In this document: positions 6,513-13,379 of the stretch, one piece after another
How positions within the stretch are numbered: the first letter of the stretch is position 1
How the letters are laid out: every line of letters begins with the position of its first letter
Assembly: GCA_046728975.1 (NCBI GenBank)
Contig: JBKPFU010000033.1
Location: forward strand, 1 to 19,415
DNA from: JBKPFU01 sp046728975
GTDB lineage: Bacteria; Actinomycetota; Thermoleophilia; Gaiellales; Gaiellaceae
Direction: 5' to 3'
DNA length: 19,415 bases
Made by a program: the position numbers and the translations under genes
Notes under the pieces: generated by a model
The model's database searches: none
What the model was told of the DNA's origin: nothing
What the model saw: the letters and a program-made list of their open reading frames with translations, nothing else

Positions 6513-6556
6513 AGCCCGCAGGCCCACGGGCTGAACCGGGGTCGAGAGACCCCCGG
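6513..6556 (+). terminator. Weak terminator-like double hairpin after the peptide gene
   Basis: Two stems follow the peptide stop codon: AGCCCG (6513-6518) with CGGGCT (6527-6532), and CCGGGGTC (6536-6543) with GACCCC(C)CGG (6548-6556) around a GAGA loop. There is no U-run, so this could be a U-less actinobacterial terminator, an attenuator or an mRNA 3' stabiliser. Confidence 0.4.
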
Positions 6557-6569
6557 CTAGACTCGCCGT

Positions 6570-7481
6570 GTGCGCGCCTTCTGCGTGGCCGTTGCCACTG
6601 CGCTCCTCATAGCGGCAGGCTGCGGAGGTACGAAAGAGCGTCCGCGCAACCGGGTCACAGCCTCGGCCGGCACCATCGATGCTTTGATCAACCGCCCCGG
6701 CCCGGACGTCGCCGCGATCGCGGGCGACTCTGACTTCGAGCCGGGGATCGTCCGGTTCTCGTTTCTCGTCCTCACGGAGGAGGCGCGGCCTGTCGAGCGG
6801 CGCGAAGCGCGTGTCTGGGTCGCCACCGGACGGACGGCGAAGCCGTTCGCGCGGACGACGGCGCGGCTGGAGCCGATCGGCGTGCTCGGCCGCTCCGAGG
6901 AGGCGAAAGGTCACGTCTCGAAGATCTACGTGACCAAGTTCCGCGTGCCGCGTCCGGGTCGTTTCTGGCTCGTCGCCGAGCCCGACGGCGCGCGGATCCA
7001 GGCAATCGCGGTGTTCGATGTGAAGCCGAAGAGCTTCTCGCCTGCAATCGGCGCCCGGGCGCCGCGCTCGCGTACGCCGACCCTCGCCGATGCGCCCGCG
7101 GCCGCGATCACGACCGCGGTACCTCCGGACCGCGAGTTGCTCCGCTTCTCGGTCGCGGACGCGCTCTCCGCGCACAAGCCGTTCGTGGTCACCTTCGCGA
7201 CGCCGCGGTTTTGCACCAGCCGCACCTGCGGCCCGGTGGTCGACGTCGTCGCCGCCGTGCGGCGGCGCTTCTCCGGAACGGATCTTCGCTTCGTCCACGT
7301 CGAGGTGTACCGCAACAACGACCCGCGGCTGGGCTACAACCGCTGGATGCGCGAGTGGAATCTCCGCAGCGAGCCGTGGACGTTCCTCGTCGGCCGTGAC
7401 GGCCGGATCAAGGCGAAGTTCGAGGGGTCGGTCTCGGCTGCCGAGCTAACGGCTGCCATCCGCAACGACCTCCTTTCCTAG
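6570..7481 (+). CDS. Lipoprotein with C-terminal thioredoxin-like domain
   Basis: 303 residues. The N-terminus (hydrophobic stretch, then IAAGC with the lipidated Cys at 18) predicts export and membrane anchoring. Residues about 30-155 form a beta-rich region of no recognised family. Residues about 180-303 resemble a thioredoxin fold: KPFVVTFATPRFCTSRTCGP carries two cysteines (215 and 220) at the position of the redox site, followed by VVDVVAAVRRRF, FVHVEVY and EPWTFLVGRDGRIKAKFEG, which matches the cis-Pro strand and last sheet. The spacing is CX4C rather than CXXC, so ordinary disulphide exchange is uncertain; metal binding or a structural disulphide are alternatives. GTG 6570 is the start that gives a clean signal peptide; there is no Shine-Dalgarno. 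Confidence 0.82.
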   Translation: MRAFCVAVATALLIAAGCGGTKERPRNRVTASAGTIDALINRPGPDVAAIAGDSDFEPGIVRFSFLVLTEEARPVERREARVWVATGRTAKPFARTTARLEPIGVLGRSEEAKGHVSKIYVTKFRVPRPGRFWLVAEPDGARIQAIAVFDVKPKSFSPAIGARAPRSRTPTLADAPAAAITTAVPPDRELLRFSVADALSAHKPFVVTFATPRFCTSRTCGPVVDVVAAVRRRFSGTDLRFVHVEVYRNNDPRLGYNRWMREWNLRSEPWTFLVGRDGRIKAKFEGSVSAAELTAAIRNDLLS

Positions 7482-7489
7482 GGATCGAG

Positions 7490-7503
7490 CCGGCCGTGGC
7501 CGG
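7490..7503. promoter_or_regulatory. 14-bp palindrome at the start of the HTH gene
   Basis: CCGGCC-GT-GGCCGG abuts the GTG at 7503 of the small HTH gene. It could be an autoregulatory site of that protein, but GC-rich palindromes are easily produced by chance in this genome. Confidence 0.25.
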
Positions 7504-7727
7504 TGCCGATGGCTGCGTCAGTGGCCCCTTCAGGCGAGAGCGGCGGGCGGCTCTACTCCGTCCGAGAGGTTGCGGACCTGCTCGGCGTCCATCCCGAGAC
7601 GGTGCGCCGGATGATCCACGCGGGCGTACTCGATGCCGTTCGTGTGGGGCGGGCTCTGCGGGTCGAGGAACGCTCCCTCCACGCGTATCTGACCACGCAG
7701 AGAATCAAGCCCGACCGAGCAGGGTAA
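7503..7727 (+). CDS. Small excisionase-type helix-turn-helix DNA-binding protein
   Basis: 74 residues from GTG 7503, or 72 from ATG 7509. After a short disordered lead, the protein is a single winged-HTH unit of the MerR/excisionase class (helix_turn_helix_17): LYSVREVADLLGVHPETVRR forms the HTH, MIHAGVLDAVRVGRALRV the wing, and VEERSLHAYL the last helix. Such proteins include BldC-like regulators and phage excisionases. No integrase or att site is nearby, so a chromosomal regulator is likelier. It ends 10 nt before the broken ABC1 gene and may once have been its operon partner. Target unknown. Confidence 0.85.
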   Translation: MPMAASVAPSGESGGRLYSVREVADLLGVHPETVRRMIHAGVLDAVRVGRALRVEERSLHAYLTTQRIKPDRAG

Positions 7728-7737
7728 GCACGTCATC

Positions 7738-9343
7738 ATGCGCGGGGTGGGTCCGCGATTCCAGCGCGCACGGCGCGCGCTCGAGGTGACGCGTGTCGCG
7801 CGGCGCAGTCACCTGCTTCGCGTCTTGCGCGAGATCGGCGTCGTGGGCGAACGGCCCGCGACCCAAGAAGGCGCCGAGCAGTTCCGCCGCGCTCTCGAGG
7901 AGCTCGGGACGACTTATCAGAAGCTCGGCCAGCTCCTTTCGTCGCGCCCGGACCTGCTGCCGGATGTGTACATCGAGCAGCTCGCGAAACTCGTAGACGA
8001 GGGGCCGGTCGTCCCGTTCGCCGAGATAGCCCAGACGATCGAAGCGGACATCGGCCGGGAGAAGTTCGCCAGGATCGACGAGGAGCCGTTGGCCACGGCG
8101 TCGATCGCTCAGATCCACGCCGCGCTTCTCGCCGATGGGCGCGAGGCGGTCGTGAAGGTCCGGCGGCCGGGCGTGCGCGAGCAGGTCGACGTCGATCTGG
8201 GCGTCCTGCGCACGACCGTGCGGTTCCTGGAGGGACGATCGGAGAAGGCCCGCCTGCTCCAGTTGAAGGCGATCGCGGACGAGCTCGAGGTCCACCTGAA
8301 GGCAGAGCTCGACCTCGAGGAGGAGGCGCACAACGCGGACCTCATCGCGAAGCTGATCGCGGATTACGACACGCTGACGACGGCGCGGCCGATCCGACCG
8401 CACGTCACGGAGCGGGTACTCGTGATGGAGCGGATCAAGGAGGACAAGGTCGCGGCCGATCACGGGCTCCCCAAGAAGCGAGCCGAGACCCTGGCCCGCG
8501 ACTTCTTCCGCTCGTACATCCCGCCAGGTGACGGTCGAAGGCGTCTACCACGCCGACCCGCATCGCGGCAATGTGTTCTTGACCGATGACGGTCGCCTGG
8601 CGCTGCTCGACTACGGGCTGCTCGGGCGGCTCGACGACGAGACGCGCGCAACGCTGTCGCTCCTTCTGCTCGCGATCGCCCGCAACAGCGCCGACGACGT
8701 CGCTCACCTGCTGCTCGCCCTCTCGCTTACCGACCTGAGCACGAACGAGGCCGCCTTCGTCCACGAGCTGCGGAGGAAGCTGCCGCGCTACCACTAGCGA
8801 CCGCTCCAGGACATTCGCGCCGGCGAGGCGCTCGCCGACCTCCAGCGGGATCTGTCTGGAGTACGGCATCCGGCTGCCGCCGAGCTTCGCTCTCGTGGGA
8901 AAGACGCTCGCGCAGGCGGACTCGATCGCCCGGACGCTGGATCCAGAGCTCGATCCGGTCGCGCTCCTCGAGGACGAAGCCCTGGAGGTGATGCTCGTTG
9001 ATGCCGAGAGCGGCGGCTCGAGCCGAACGAGGTGCTCGCCTACGCGTACACCCAGCTCGGATCGCTCGCGCGGGTGCCGCGGCGCGTCGCCGAGATCGCC
9101 GACCGGCTCGAGACGGGAACGTTCCGGGTCGGCGTCGTGCCCACCGGCCTCGAAGAGATCGAGCACGTCCTTCGCTCGGTCGCGAACCGCATCGGCGCGG
9201 CGCTCATCGTGGTGGGGCTTCTGCTCGCCTCGGCGCTGATGGCGCAGGTGAGCGACTTGATCGCCGTCGTCGGCTTCGTGGGCGCCAGCGTGCTCGGCCT
9301 CTACATGATCTGGAAGATCGTCCGGACGCCCGGCGAGCTCTAG
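7738..9343 (+). pseudogene. ABC1/UbiB (AarF)-family atypical kinase, disrupted
   Basis: All landmarks of the ABC1 family are present, but spread over three frames. From ATG 7738: the signature KLGQ (residues 62-65), the Ala-rich loop ATASIAQIHAA, the Lys strand VVKVRRPG and ELDLEEEAHNADL. After an extra base near 8521-8527 the frame changes and gives VEGVYHADPHRGNV (catalytic loop) and LLDYGLLGRL (metal-binding DYG). A TAG at 8795-8797 stands where W would read well (YH*RPLQDIRAGEAL). A second shift near 8850 leads to LEYGIRLPPSFALVGKTLAQ, and a third near 9009-9011 to RRLEPNEVLAYAYTQLGSLA and the two C-terminal membrane helices ending at 9343. The total of about 535 codons is the normal family length, so nothing large is missing. 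Intact relatives act in quinone biosynthesis or lipid homeostasis. Either this is recent decay or the local sequence quality is poor. Confidence 0.85.
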
Positions 9344-9410
9344 GCTGGCGGCACGCGGAACGGCTATGCGCTCGCCTCGGAGGAAGGTTTCGTAGAGTGC
9401 GGCGCGAATG

Positions 9411-9442
9411 GGGGAGACGTCTTCTCAGCTCCTCCTCTCCCC
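9411..9442 (+). other. Hairpin preceding the terminator
   Basis: GGGGAGA (9411-9417) pairs with TCTCCCC (9436-9442) across an 18-nt loop. The octamer palindrome AGACGTCT (9415-9422) overlaps it and recurs at 9520-9527. It may be part of a 3' end structure or a leader; no known RNA family was recognised. Confidence 0.35.
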
Positions 9443-9448
9443 TGACAG

Positions 9449-9478
9449 CGGCGGCGGCTTCGGTCGCCGCCGTTTTTT
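9449..9478 (+). terminator. Strong intrinsic terminator with UUCG tetraloop
   Basis: A ten-pair stem (CGGCGGCGGC, 9449-9458, one G-U pair) closes a TTCG tetraloop (9459-9462) and is followed by TTTTTT (9473-9478). It ends the unit containing the ABC1 gene and separates it from selD. Confidence 0.92.
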
Positions 9479-9569
9479 CGCAAATTGCGACATTTCGCAG
9501 GGAATCTTTTTTTCGAGTCAGACGTCTCTAGACGCAAGGGCATAACGCCCCTACAGTTCCGCCGACCAA
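9479..9569 (+). promoter_or_regulatory. AT-rich leader region of selD
   Basis: This is an AT-rich island in a GC-rich context. It can form CGCAA-A-TTGCG (9479-9489) or, exclusively, TGCGA-CATT-TCGCA (9486-9499), the latter followed by a T7 run (9507-9513). Further on are AGACGTCT (9520-9527), CGTCT-CT-AGACG (9523-9534) and GGGC-ATAAC-GCCC (9538-9550). The selD promoter should lie here, but no clear -35/-10 pair stands out. Confidence 0.35.
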
Positions 9570-10610
9570 ATGGACACGGAGACTTCGGCTGTCAAGCTCA
9601 CGGACCTCGCCTCGTGCGGAGGTTGCGCCGCGAAGTACTCGGCCGCGCGGCTCGAGCAGCTCCTCCGCGGGTTCGTGCCGGTGGAGGCGGAGAACCTGCT
9701 GGTCGGTCTCGCGCCCGCGGACGATGCGGCCGTCTACCGGCTCGACGACGAGCGCGCGCTGATCTTCACGCTCGACTTCTTCCCGCCGGTCGTCGACGAC
9801 CCGGCCGACTACGGCGCGATCGCGGCGACGAACGCCCTGAACGACGTCTTCGCGATGGGCGGCACGCCGTTGCTCGCGCTCTCGATTGCGGCGTTCCCCG
9901 AGGAGCTTCCGATCGAAATGCTTGCCCAGATTTTCGCCGCGGCCGACGCTCAGGTGCGGGAGGCGGGCGGCTTGCTCGCCGGCGGCCACACGATCCGGGA
10001 TGAGGAGCCGAAGTACGGCCTCGCCGTCGTCGGCACGGTCCGGCCGGACGGCGTCTGGCACAAGAACGGCGCGAAGCCCGGCGACGCGCTGTACCTGACC
10101 AAGCCGCTCGGGACGGGCATGATCATGACCGGCTACCAGAAGGGGTTCGCAGGCTCGCAGCAGCTCGAGCGGGCGATCGGCTGGATGCGCACGCTGAACG
10201 CCGCAGCGAGCGAGGTTCTCCGTCCGCTGCAGCCGAATGCGGTCACCGACGTCACCGGGTTCGGCCTCTTCGGGCACGCACACGAGGTCGCAGAACGAAG
10301 CGGCGTCCGCATCGTTCTCGAATGGGAGCGGTTGCCCGCGATCGACGGCGCGCTGGACATCGCCCGCCGCGGCATTCGGACGAGCGGCGATCCAAGGAAC
10401 CGCGACTTCGCCGCCCGCCATATCACCGTCGGCGCCGACGTTCCGGAGACCGTTGTCGGCCTCGGCTACGACCCGCAGACGGCCGGCGGGCTGCTCGTGT
10501 CCCTCCCCGCCGAGAAAGGCGCGTCGCTCGAGGCGCAGTTCGACGCGCGGCGGCTCTTCCTGCGCAGGGTTGGACGCGTCGAAGAGGGCCGGGGCGTAGC
10601 CGTCAGCTGA
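9570..10610 (+). CDS. selD: Selenide, water dikinase (selenophosphate synthase), Cys form
   Basis: 346 residues, the standard family length. It makes selenophosphate from selenide and ATP, the selenium donor for selenocysteyl-tRNA and 2-selenouridine. The N-terminal active-site segment reads SCGGCAAK: Cys19 takes the place of the catalytic Cys/Sec (E. coli C17) and Lys22 that of K20. Further AIR-synthase-like motifs are APADDAAVY, FTLDFFPPVVDDP, IAATNALNDVFAMGG (metal-binding region), LLAGGHTIRDEEPKYGLAV and NAVTDVTGFGLFGHAHEV, ending with DPQTAGGLLVSLP. ATG 9570 places the active-site Cys at the expected distance from the N-terminus. The stop overlaps the next gene's start by one base. No selA, selB, selC or selU is in the window, so the end use of selenium here is unknown. 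Confidence 0.96.
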   Translation: MDTETSAVKLTDLASCGGCAAKYSAARLEQLLRGFVPVEAENLLVGLAPADDAAVYRLDDERALIFTLDFFPPVVDDPADYGAIAATNALNDVFAMGGTPLLALSIAAFPEELPIEMLAQIFAAADAQVREAGGLLAGGHTIRDEEPKYGLAVVGTVRPDGVWHKNGAKPGDALYLTKPLGTGMIMTGYQKGFAGSQQLERAIGWMRTLNAAASEVLRPLQPNAVTDVTGFGLFGHAHEVAERSGVRIVLEWERLPAIDGALDIARRGIRTSGDPRNRDFAARHITVGADVPETVVGLGYDPQTAGGLLVSLPAEKGASLEAQFDARRLFLRRVGRVEEGRGVAVS

Positions 10611-11140
10611 TGCCCCGCCGGGGCATGATCCACGGGCGCTTCCAACCCTTCCATAACGGCCATCTCGAGTACATGAGCAGGGCGGCCGAACGCTCGGACG
10701 AGCTCTTCGTCGGGATCACGAACCCCGATCCGACGCGAATCAAGCCCGAAGGAAGCGACCCGCTCCGCCACCTTCCCGAGTCGAACCCGTGGAGCTACGC
10801 GGAACGCCTCTTGATGGTGAAGGCGGCCGCGGCCGACCTGGGCCTCAACGCGGCCTGCGTGCACGTGATCCCGTTTCCCGTCAACGAGCCCGAGCTCTGG
10901 TCGGCCTATGTGCCCGATGACGCGACGCAGTACATCAGGCTCTTCTCCGAATGGGGCGGGACGAAGATCGAGCGCCTCCAGCGGGCAGGCTACGACGTCG
11001 TCGTCCTCGACGAGGGTAAGCAGAAGGTGCTTTCCGGGGCCGAGGTTCGAGCGGCAATGCGCGACGGCGGCGACTGGGAAGCGCTGGTTCCGCCGGGCGT
11101 GGCTCGAGTCCTGAGAGGACTCGAGCGCGTTTCCGTGTAA
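10610..11140 (+). CDS. nadM: Nicotinamide-nucleotide adenylyltransferase, archaeal (NadM) type
   Basis: 176-residue nucleotidyltransferase of the HIGH superfamily, expected to join NMN and ATP into NAD. The N-terminus holds GRFQPFHNGHL, with the HxGH signature, and the C-terminal part holds the LSGAEVRAAM variant of the ISGxxxR motif. IPFPVNEPELW and WGGTKIERLQRAGYDVVVLD fit the NadM family, as does the length near 170. Starts at ATG 10610, sharing one base with the selD stop (TGATG), or at ATG 10625; either keeps the active site. The overlap implies translational coupling with selD. A related activity on another nucleotide cannot be excluded. A strong hairpin lies in its last codons (11102-11126). 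Confidence 0.88.
   Translation: MPRRGMIHGRFQPFHNGHLEYMSRAAERSDELFVGITNPDPTRIKPEGSDPLRHLPESNPWSYAERLLMVKAAAADLGLNAACVHVIPFPVNEPELWSAYVPDDATQYIRLFSEWGGTKIERLQRAGYDVVVLDEGKQKVLSGAEVRAAMRDGGDWEALVPPGVARVLRGLERVSV
11102..11126 (+). terminator. 11-bp perfect hairpin in the 3' end of the NadM gene
   Basis: GCTCGAGTCCT (11102-11112), loop GAG, then AGGACTCGAGC (11116-11126). It lies inside the coding region, ending 12 nt before the stop codon. No U-run follows. It may act as a U-less terminator or an mRNA stabiliser; coincidence with the LRGLER codons is the alternative. Confidence 0.4.
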
Positions 11141-11221
11141 AGGGCTGGCAAAGCCGCACAACTTCACCCCTCGACAGCCGTCAAAACGGGTACCAGGGGT
11201 AGAAAAGGGGGGTTCGACCAA

Positions 11222-12085
11222 ATGCGCAAGCTGCTGTTCTCGCTCGTGGTCTTGTTCGCGCTGGCCGTGGCCCAGCCGGTCGCGGCCGCGACGTCCAACG
11301 TGCGGATCACGGGCACCGGCTTCTCGCCGCAGCGGGTCACGATCAAGACCGGTGACTCGGTCAGATGGGTCAACCGAGACACGAAGAACCACCAGGTGGT
11401 GGCCAACAACGGCGCGTTCGTCTCGCCGATCCTCGCACCTGGGAGGACCTACACGAAGCACTTCACGGCTTCGGGGACGTACCGCTACCACGACGGGCTC
11501 TACCCGGCGCGGACGGGCACCGTCGTCGTCACGGGGCCGCCGCCGAGCGTCTCCGCCACCGCAACCGCCGGAGTGATCCGGTACGGCCAGCGGATCATCC
11601 TGTCCGGTGTCGTCTCGAGCCACCAGGCGAATCAGACGGTGATCCTCTACTGGCAGCCGTACCCACAGGGCTCGTTTAGCGAGCTGACGCGGGTCCTGAC
11701 GACTGCTGGCGGCGCCTGGAGCGTGTTCGTAACGCCGAAGGTGCTCACGTTCTACATGGCCCGTTGGAGCGGGAAGCAGAGCCAGACGCTGACGATCGGC
11801 GTCACACCGGCTCTCTCGTTGCTCAAGCGCCGTGACGGCAGGTTCTTCACGCGCGCACTTGCGGGCGTCTCGTACGCCGGGCATTTCGTGTACGTCCAGC
11901 GACTGACCGCGTTCGGCGAGTGGGTCAAGATCGCGAAGTACAAGCTCGGTCCGCGATCGGGCCGCATCTTTCGGCTTCGCCTCCCGCGAGGCCGTCTCTC
12001 GCGGATCCGTGTCTTCATGACCGTGAACCAGGCCGGTCCGGGCTACCTCGCCGGCTACAGCAACGTTCTCGCAGTTCGGCGCTGA
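11222..12085 (+). CDS. Secreted cupredoxin-like protein with degenerate copper site and Ig-like C-terminus
   Basis: 287 residues. A signal peptide (MRKLL, hydrophobic core, cleavage near A23/A24) predicts export. Residues about 25-107 form a plastocyanin-like domain: SNVRITGTGFSPQRVTIKTG, VRWVNRDTKNHQVVANN, and GTYRYHDGLYPARTGTVVV. In copper-binding relatives the last segment reads like Y-H-C-x-x-H-P-x-M. Here Cys is Asp91, His is Tyr94 and Met is Arg97, so only His57 of the four usual ligands remains. Residues 110-287 are beta-rich and resemble two Ig-like domains. The ribosome binding site is a G-run (11207-11212) 9 nt before ATG 11222. Likely a structural or binding protein outside the cell; role unknown. 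Confidence 0.8.
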   Translation: MRKLLFSLVVLFALAVAQPVAAATSNVRITGTGFSPQRVTIKTGDSVRWVNRDTKNHQVVANNGAFVSPILAPGRTYTKHFTASGTYRYHDGLYPARTGTVVVTGPPPSVSATATAGVIRYGQRIILSGVVSSHQANQTVILYWQPYPQGSFSELTRVLTTAGGAWSVFVTPKVLTFYMARWSGKQSQTLTIGVTPALSLLKRRDGRFFTRALAGVSYAGHFVYVQRLTAFGEWVKIAKYKLGPRSGRIFRLRLPRGRLSRIRVFMTVNQAGPGYLAGYSNVLAVRR

Positions 12086-12108
12086 CGGGGGTCTAACGGC
12101 GCCGTCCT

Positions 12109-12136
12109 GAACGGCCGCCCTTCGGGGCGGCCGTTC
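12109..12136 (+). terminator. 12-bp hairpin with UUCG loop after the cupredoxin-like gene
   Basis: GAACGGCCGCCC (12109-12120), TTCG, GGGCGGCCGTTC (12125-12136): a perfect stem. No U-run follows, but position and tetraloop are typical of a terminator. It lies 16 bp before the GTG of the next gene. A second palindrome, ACGGCGCCGT (12096-12105), precedes it. Confidence 0.75.
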
Positions 12137-12152
12137 GCATTAGCCTCCGCTC

Positions 12153-13379
12153 GTGTATCCGATCGTCCTCGTCCTGCTCGACGGCCTCGCCGACCGCGCG
12201 CACGAGGTTCTCGGCGGGAGGACGGGCGTGGAGGCCGCGGAGACGGCGAACCTCGATCGCCTGGCCGCGGAAGGCTCGTGCGGCGTCCTCTATGCCGTCG
12301 GGCCCGGCCGAGCGCCCTCGAGCGAGGTCGCGCACTGGTCGATGTTCGGGTACCGCCGCGACGAGTTCCCGGGCCGCGCGGTGTTCGAGGCGCTGGGCCG
12401 TGGCCAGGAGGTGAGCCAGGACGACGTCTTCGCGTACGCGGCGCTGCGGCCGGCGGAGCGACGCCACGGCGGCTGGTGGCTCACCGGGCGACCTGATTCG
12501 GAAGCAGACGCCGACGTCGCCGCGCGGCTCGTCGAGCGCTGCGACGGGATCGAGATCGACGGTCTGAGGTTCTCGCTCGACCACACGTGGCGCGGCGAGG
12601 CGGTGCTGCGCATCGCCGGCGGTGCGGACGATCGCGTGACCGATTCCGACGCGTTCTTCCGCGCCTGGTACCCGATGCTGCGCCCGCAGGCCGTGGTACC
12701 CGAGGCCGAGCGCACCGCGCGCGCATGCGAGGAGTGGACGCGCGAGGTCATGCGTCGCCTCGACGGCGAGCGGTTCAACGTCATCACGTTGAAGTGGTTC
12801 GGACGACCCCAGCCGATGCCGAGCTTCCTCGAGCGACACGGCGTCACGGGCGGCTTCGCGGCTGGGTCTGCGTTTCTACGCGGCCTTGGGCGCTGCGTCG
12901 GGCTCGAGCCGATCCAACGGCCGACCGTCGACCTCGGCCTCGTCACCGACCGCCTCCAAGCCGGAGATACGTTCGTGTACGTGCACGACAAGCGCGCGGA
13001 CGAGGCCGGCCATACGAAGGACCCGCACGCCAAGCAGGGCGCGGTCGAGGAGCTGGACGGCGAGCTCGACGGCCTTGCCGAGATCGCCGCGACCGCGATC
13101 GTCTGCGTCACCGGCGATCACTGCACCCCCGCGTCACCGGACGTCATCCACTCGGGCGATCCCGTTCCTTTCGTGGTGGCCGGCCCCGGCGTCCGCGCCG
13201 ACGACGTCACCTCGTTCGGCGAGCTTCAATGCGCCCGCGGCATCCTCGGCCACCTTCGCGGGCGCGACATGATGCCCGTGTTGCTCAATGCAGCCGACCG
13301 CCCACTCTTTCTAGGCTCTAGGCCGACGCCTTTCGATGGAGCAGACGGATATCCAGCCCTCCTCGAGCCGTTCCGCTAG
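12153..13379 (+). CDS. apgM: 2,3-bisphosphoglycerate-independent phosphoglycerate mutase, archaeal (ApgM) type
   Basis: 408-residue member of the alkaline-phosphatase superfamily, expected to interconvert 3- and 2-phosphoglycerate in glycolysis and gluconeogenesis. Metal and active-site landmarks in order: VLLDGLADR (D10), GRAPSSEVAHWSMFGY (the catalytic Ser is S56 or S57), FPGRAVFEALGRG, RADEAGHTKD (D283, H287), VTGDHCTP (D322, H323) and VIHSGDPVPFVVAGPG (H333). This matches the aPGAM group rather than the longer GpmI enzymes. GTG 12153 is used because it begins immediately at the first beta strand. Its last 44 bp overlap the heme A synthase gene in another frame. A different phosphomutase substrate within the family remains possible. 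Confidence 0.88.
   Translation: MYPIVLVLLDGLADRAHEVLGGRTGVEAAETANLDRLAAEGSCGVLYAVGPGRAPSSEVAHWSMFGYRRDEFPGRAVFEALGRGQEVSQDDVFAYAALRPAERRHGGWWLTGRPDSEADADVAARLVERCDGIEIDGLRFSLDHTWRGEAVLRIAGGADDRVTDSDAFFRAWYPMLRPQAVVPEAERTARACEEWTREVMRRLDGERFNVITLKWFGRPQPMPSFLERHGVTGGFAAGSAFLRGLGRCVGLEPIQRPTVDLGLVTDRLQAGDTFVYVHDKRADEAGHTKDPHAKQGAVEELDGELDGLAEIAATAIVCVTGDHCTPASPDVIHSGDPVPFVVAGPGVRADDVTSFGELQCARGILGHLRGRDMMPVLLNAADRPLFLGSRPTPFDGADGYPALLEPFR

Noticed and set aside
7503..7727. Excisionase of an integrated element
   Set aside because: The HTH class includes excisionases, but no integrase, att repeat or phage gene is present nearby.
8795..8797. Programmed recoding or selenocysteine at the ABC1 in-frame stop, given selD nearby
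   Set aside because: The codon is TAG, not TGA, the position fits Trp in the family, and three independent frameshifts in the same gene point to decay or sequence error.
11140..11215. Possible c-di-GMP (GEMM-I) riboswitch before the cupredoxin-like gene (GGCAAAGCC and CGGGTACC resemble conserved segments)
   Set aside because: The GNRA-type loop, the spacing and the paired P1 helix of the class are missing. The resemblance is short and GC-driven.
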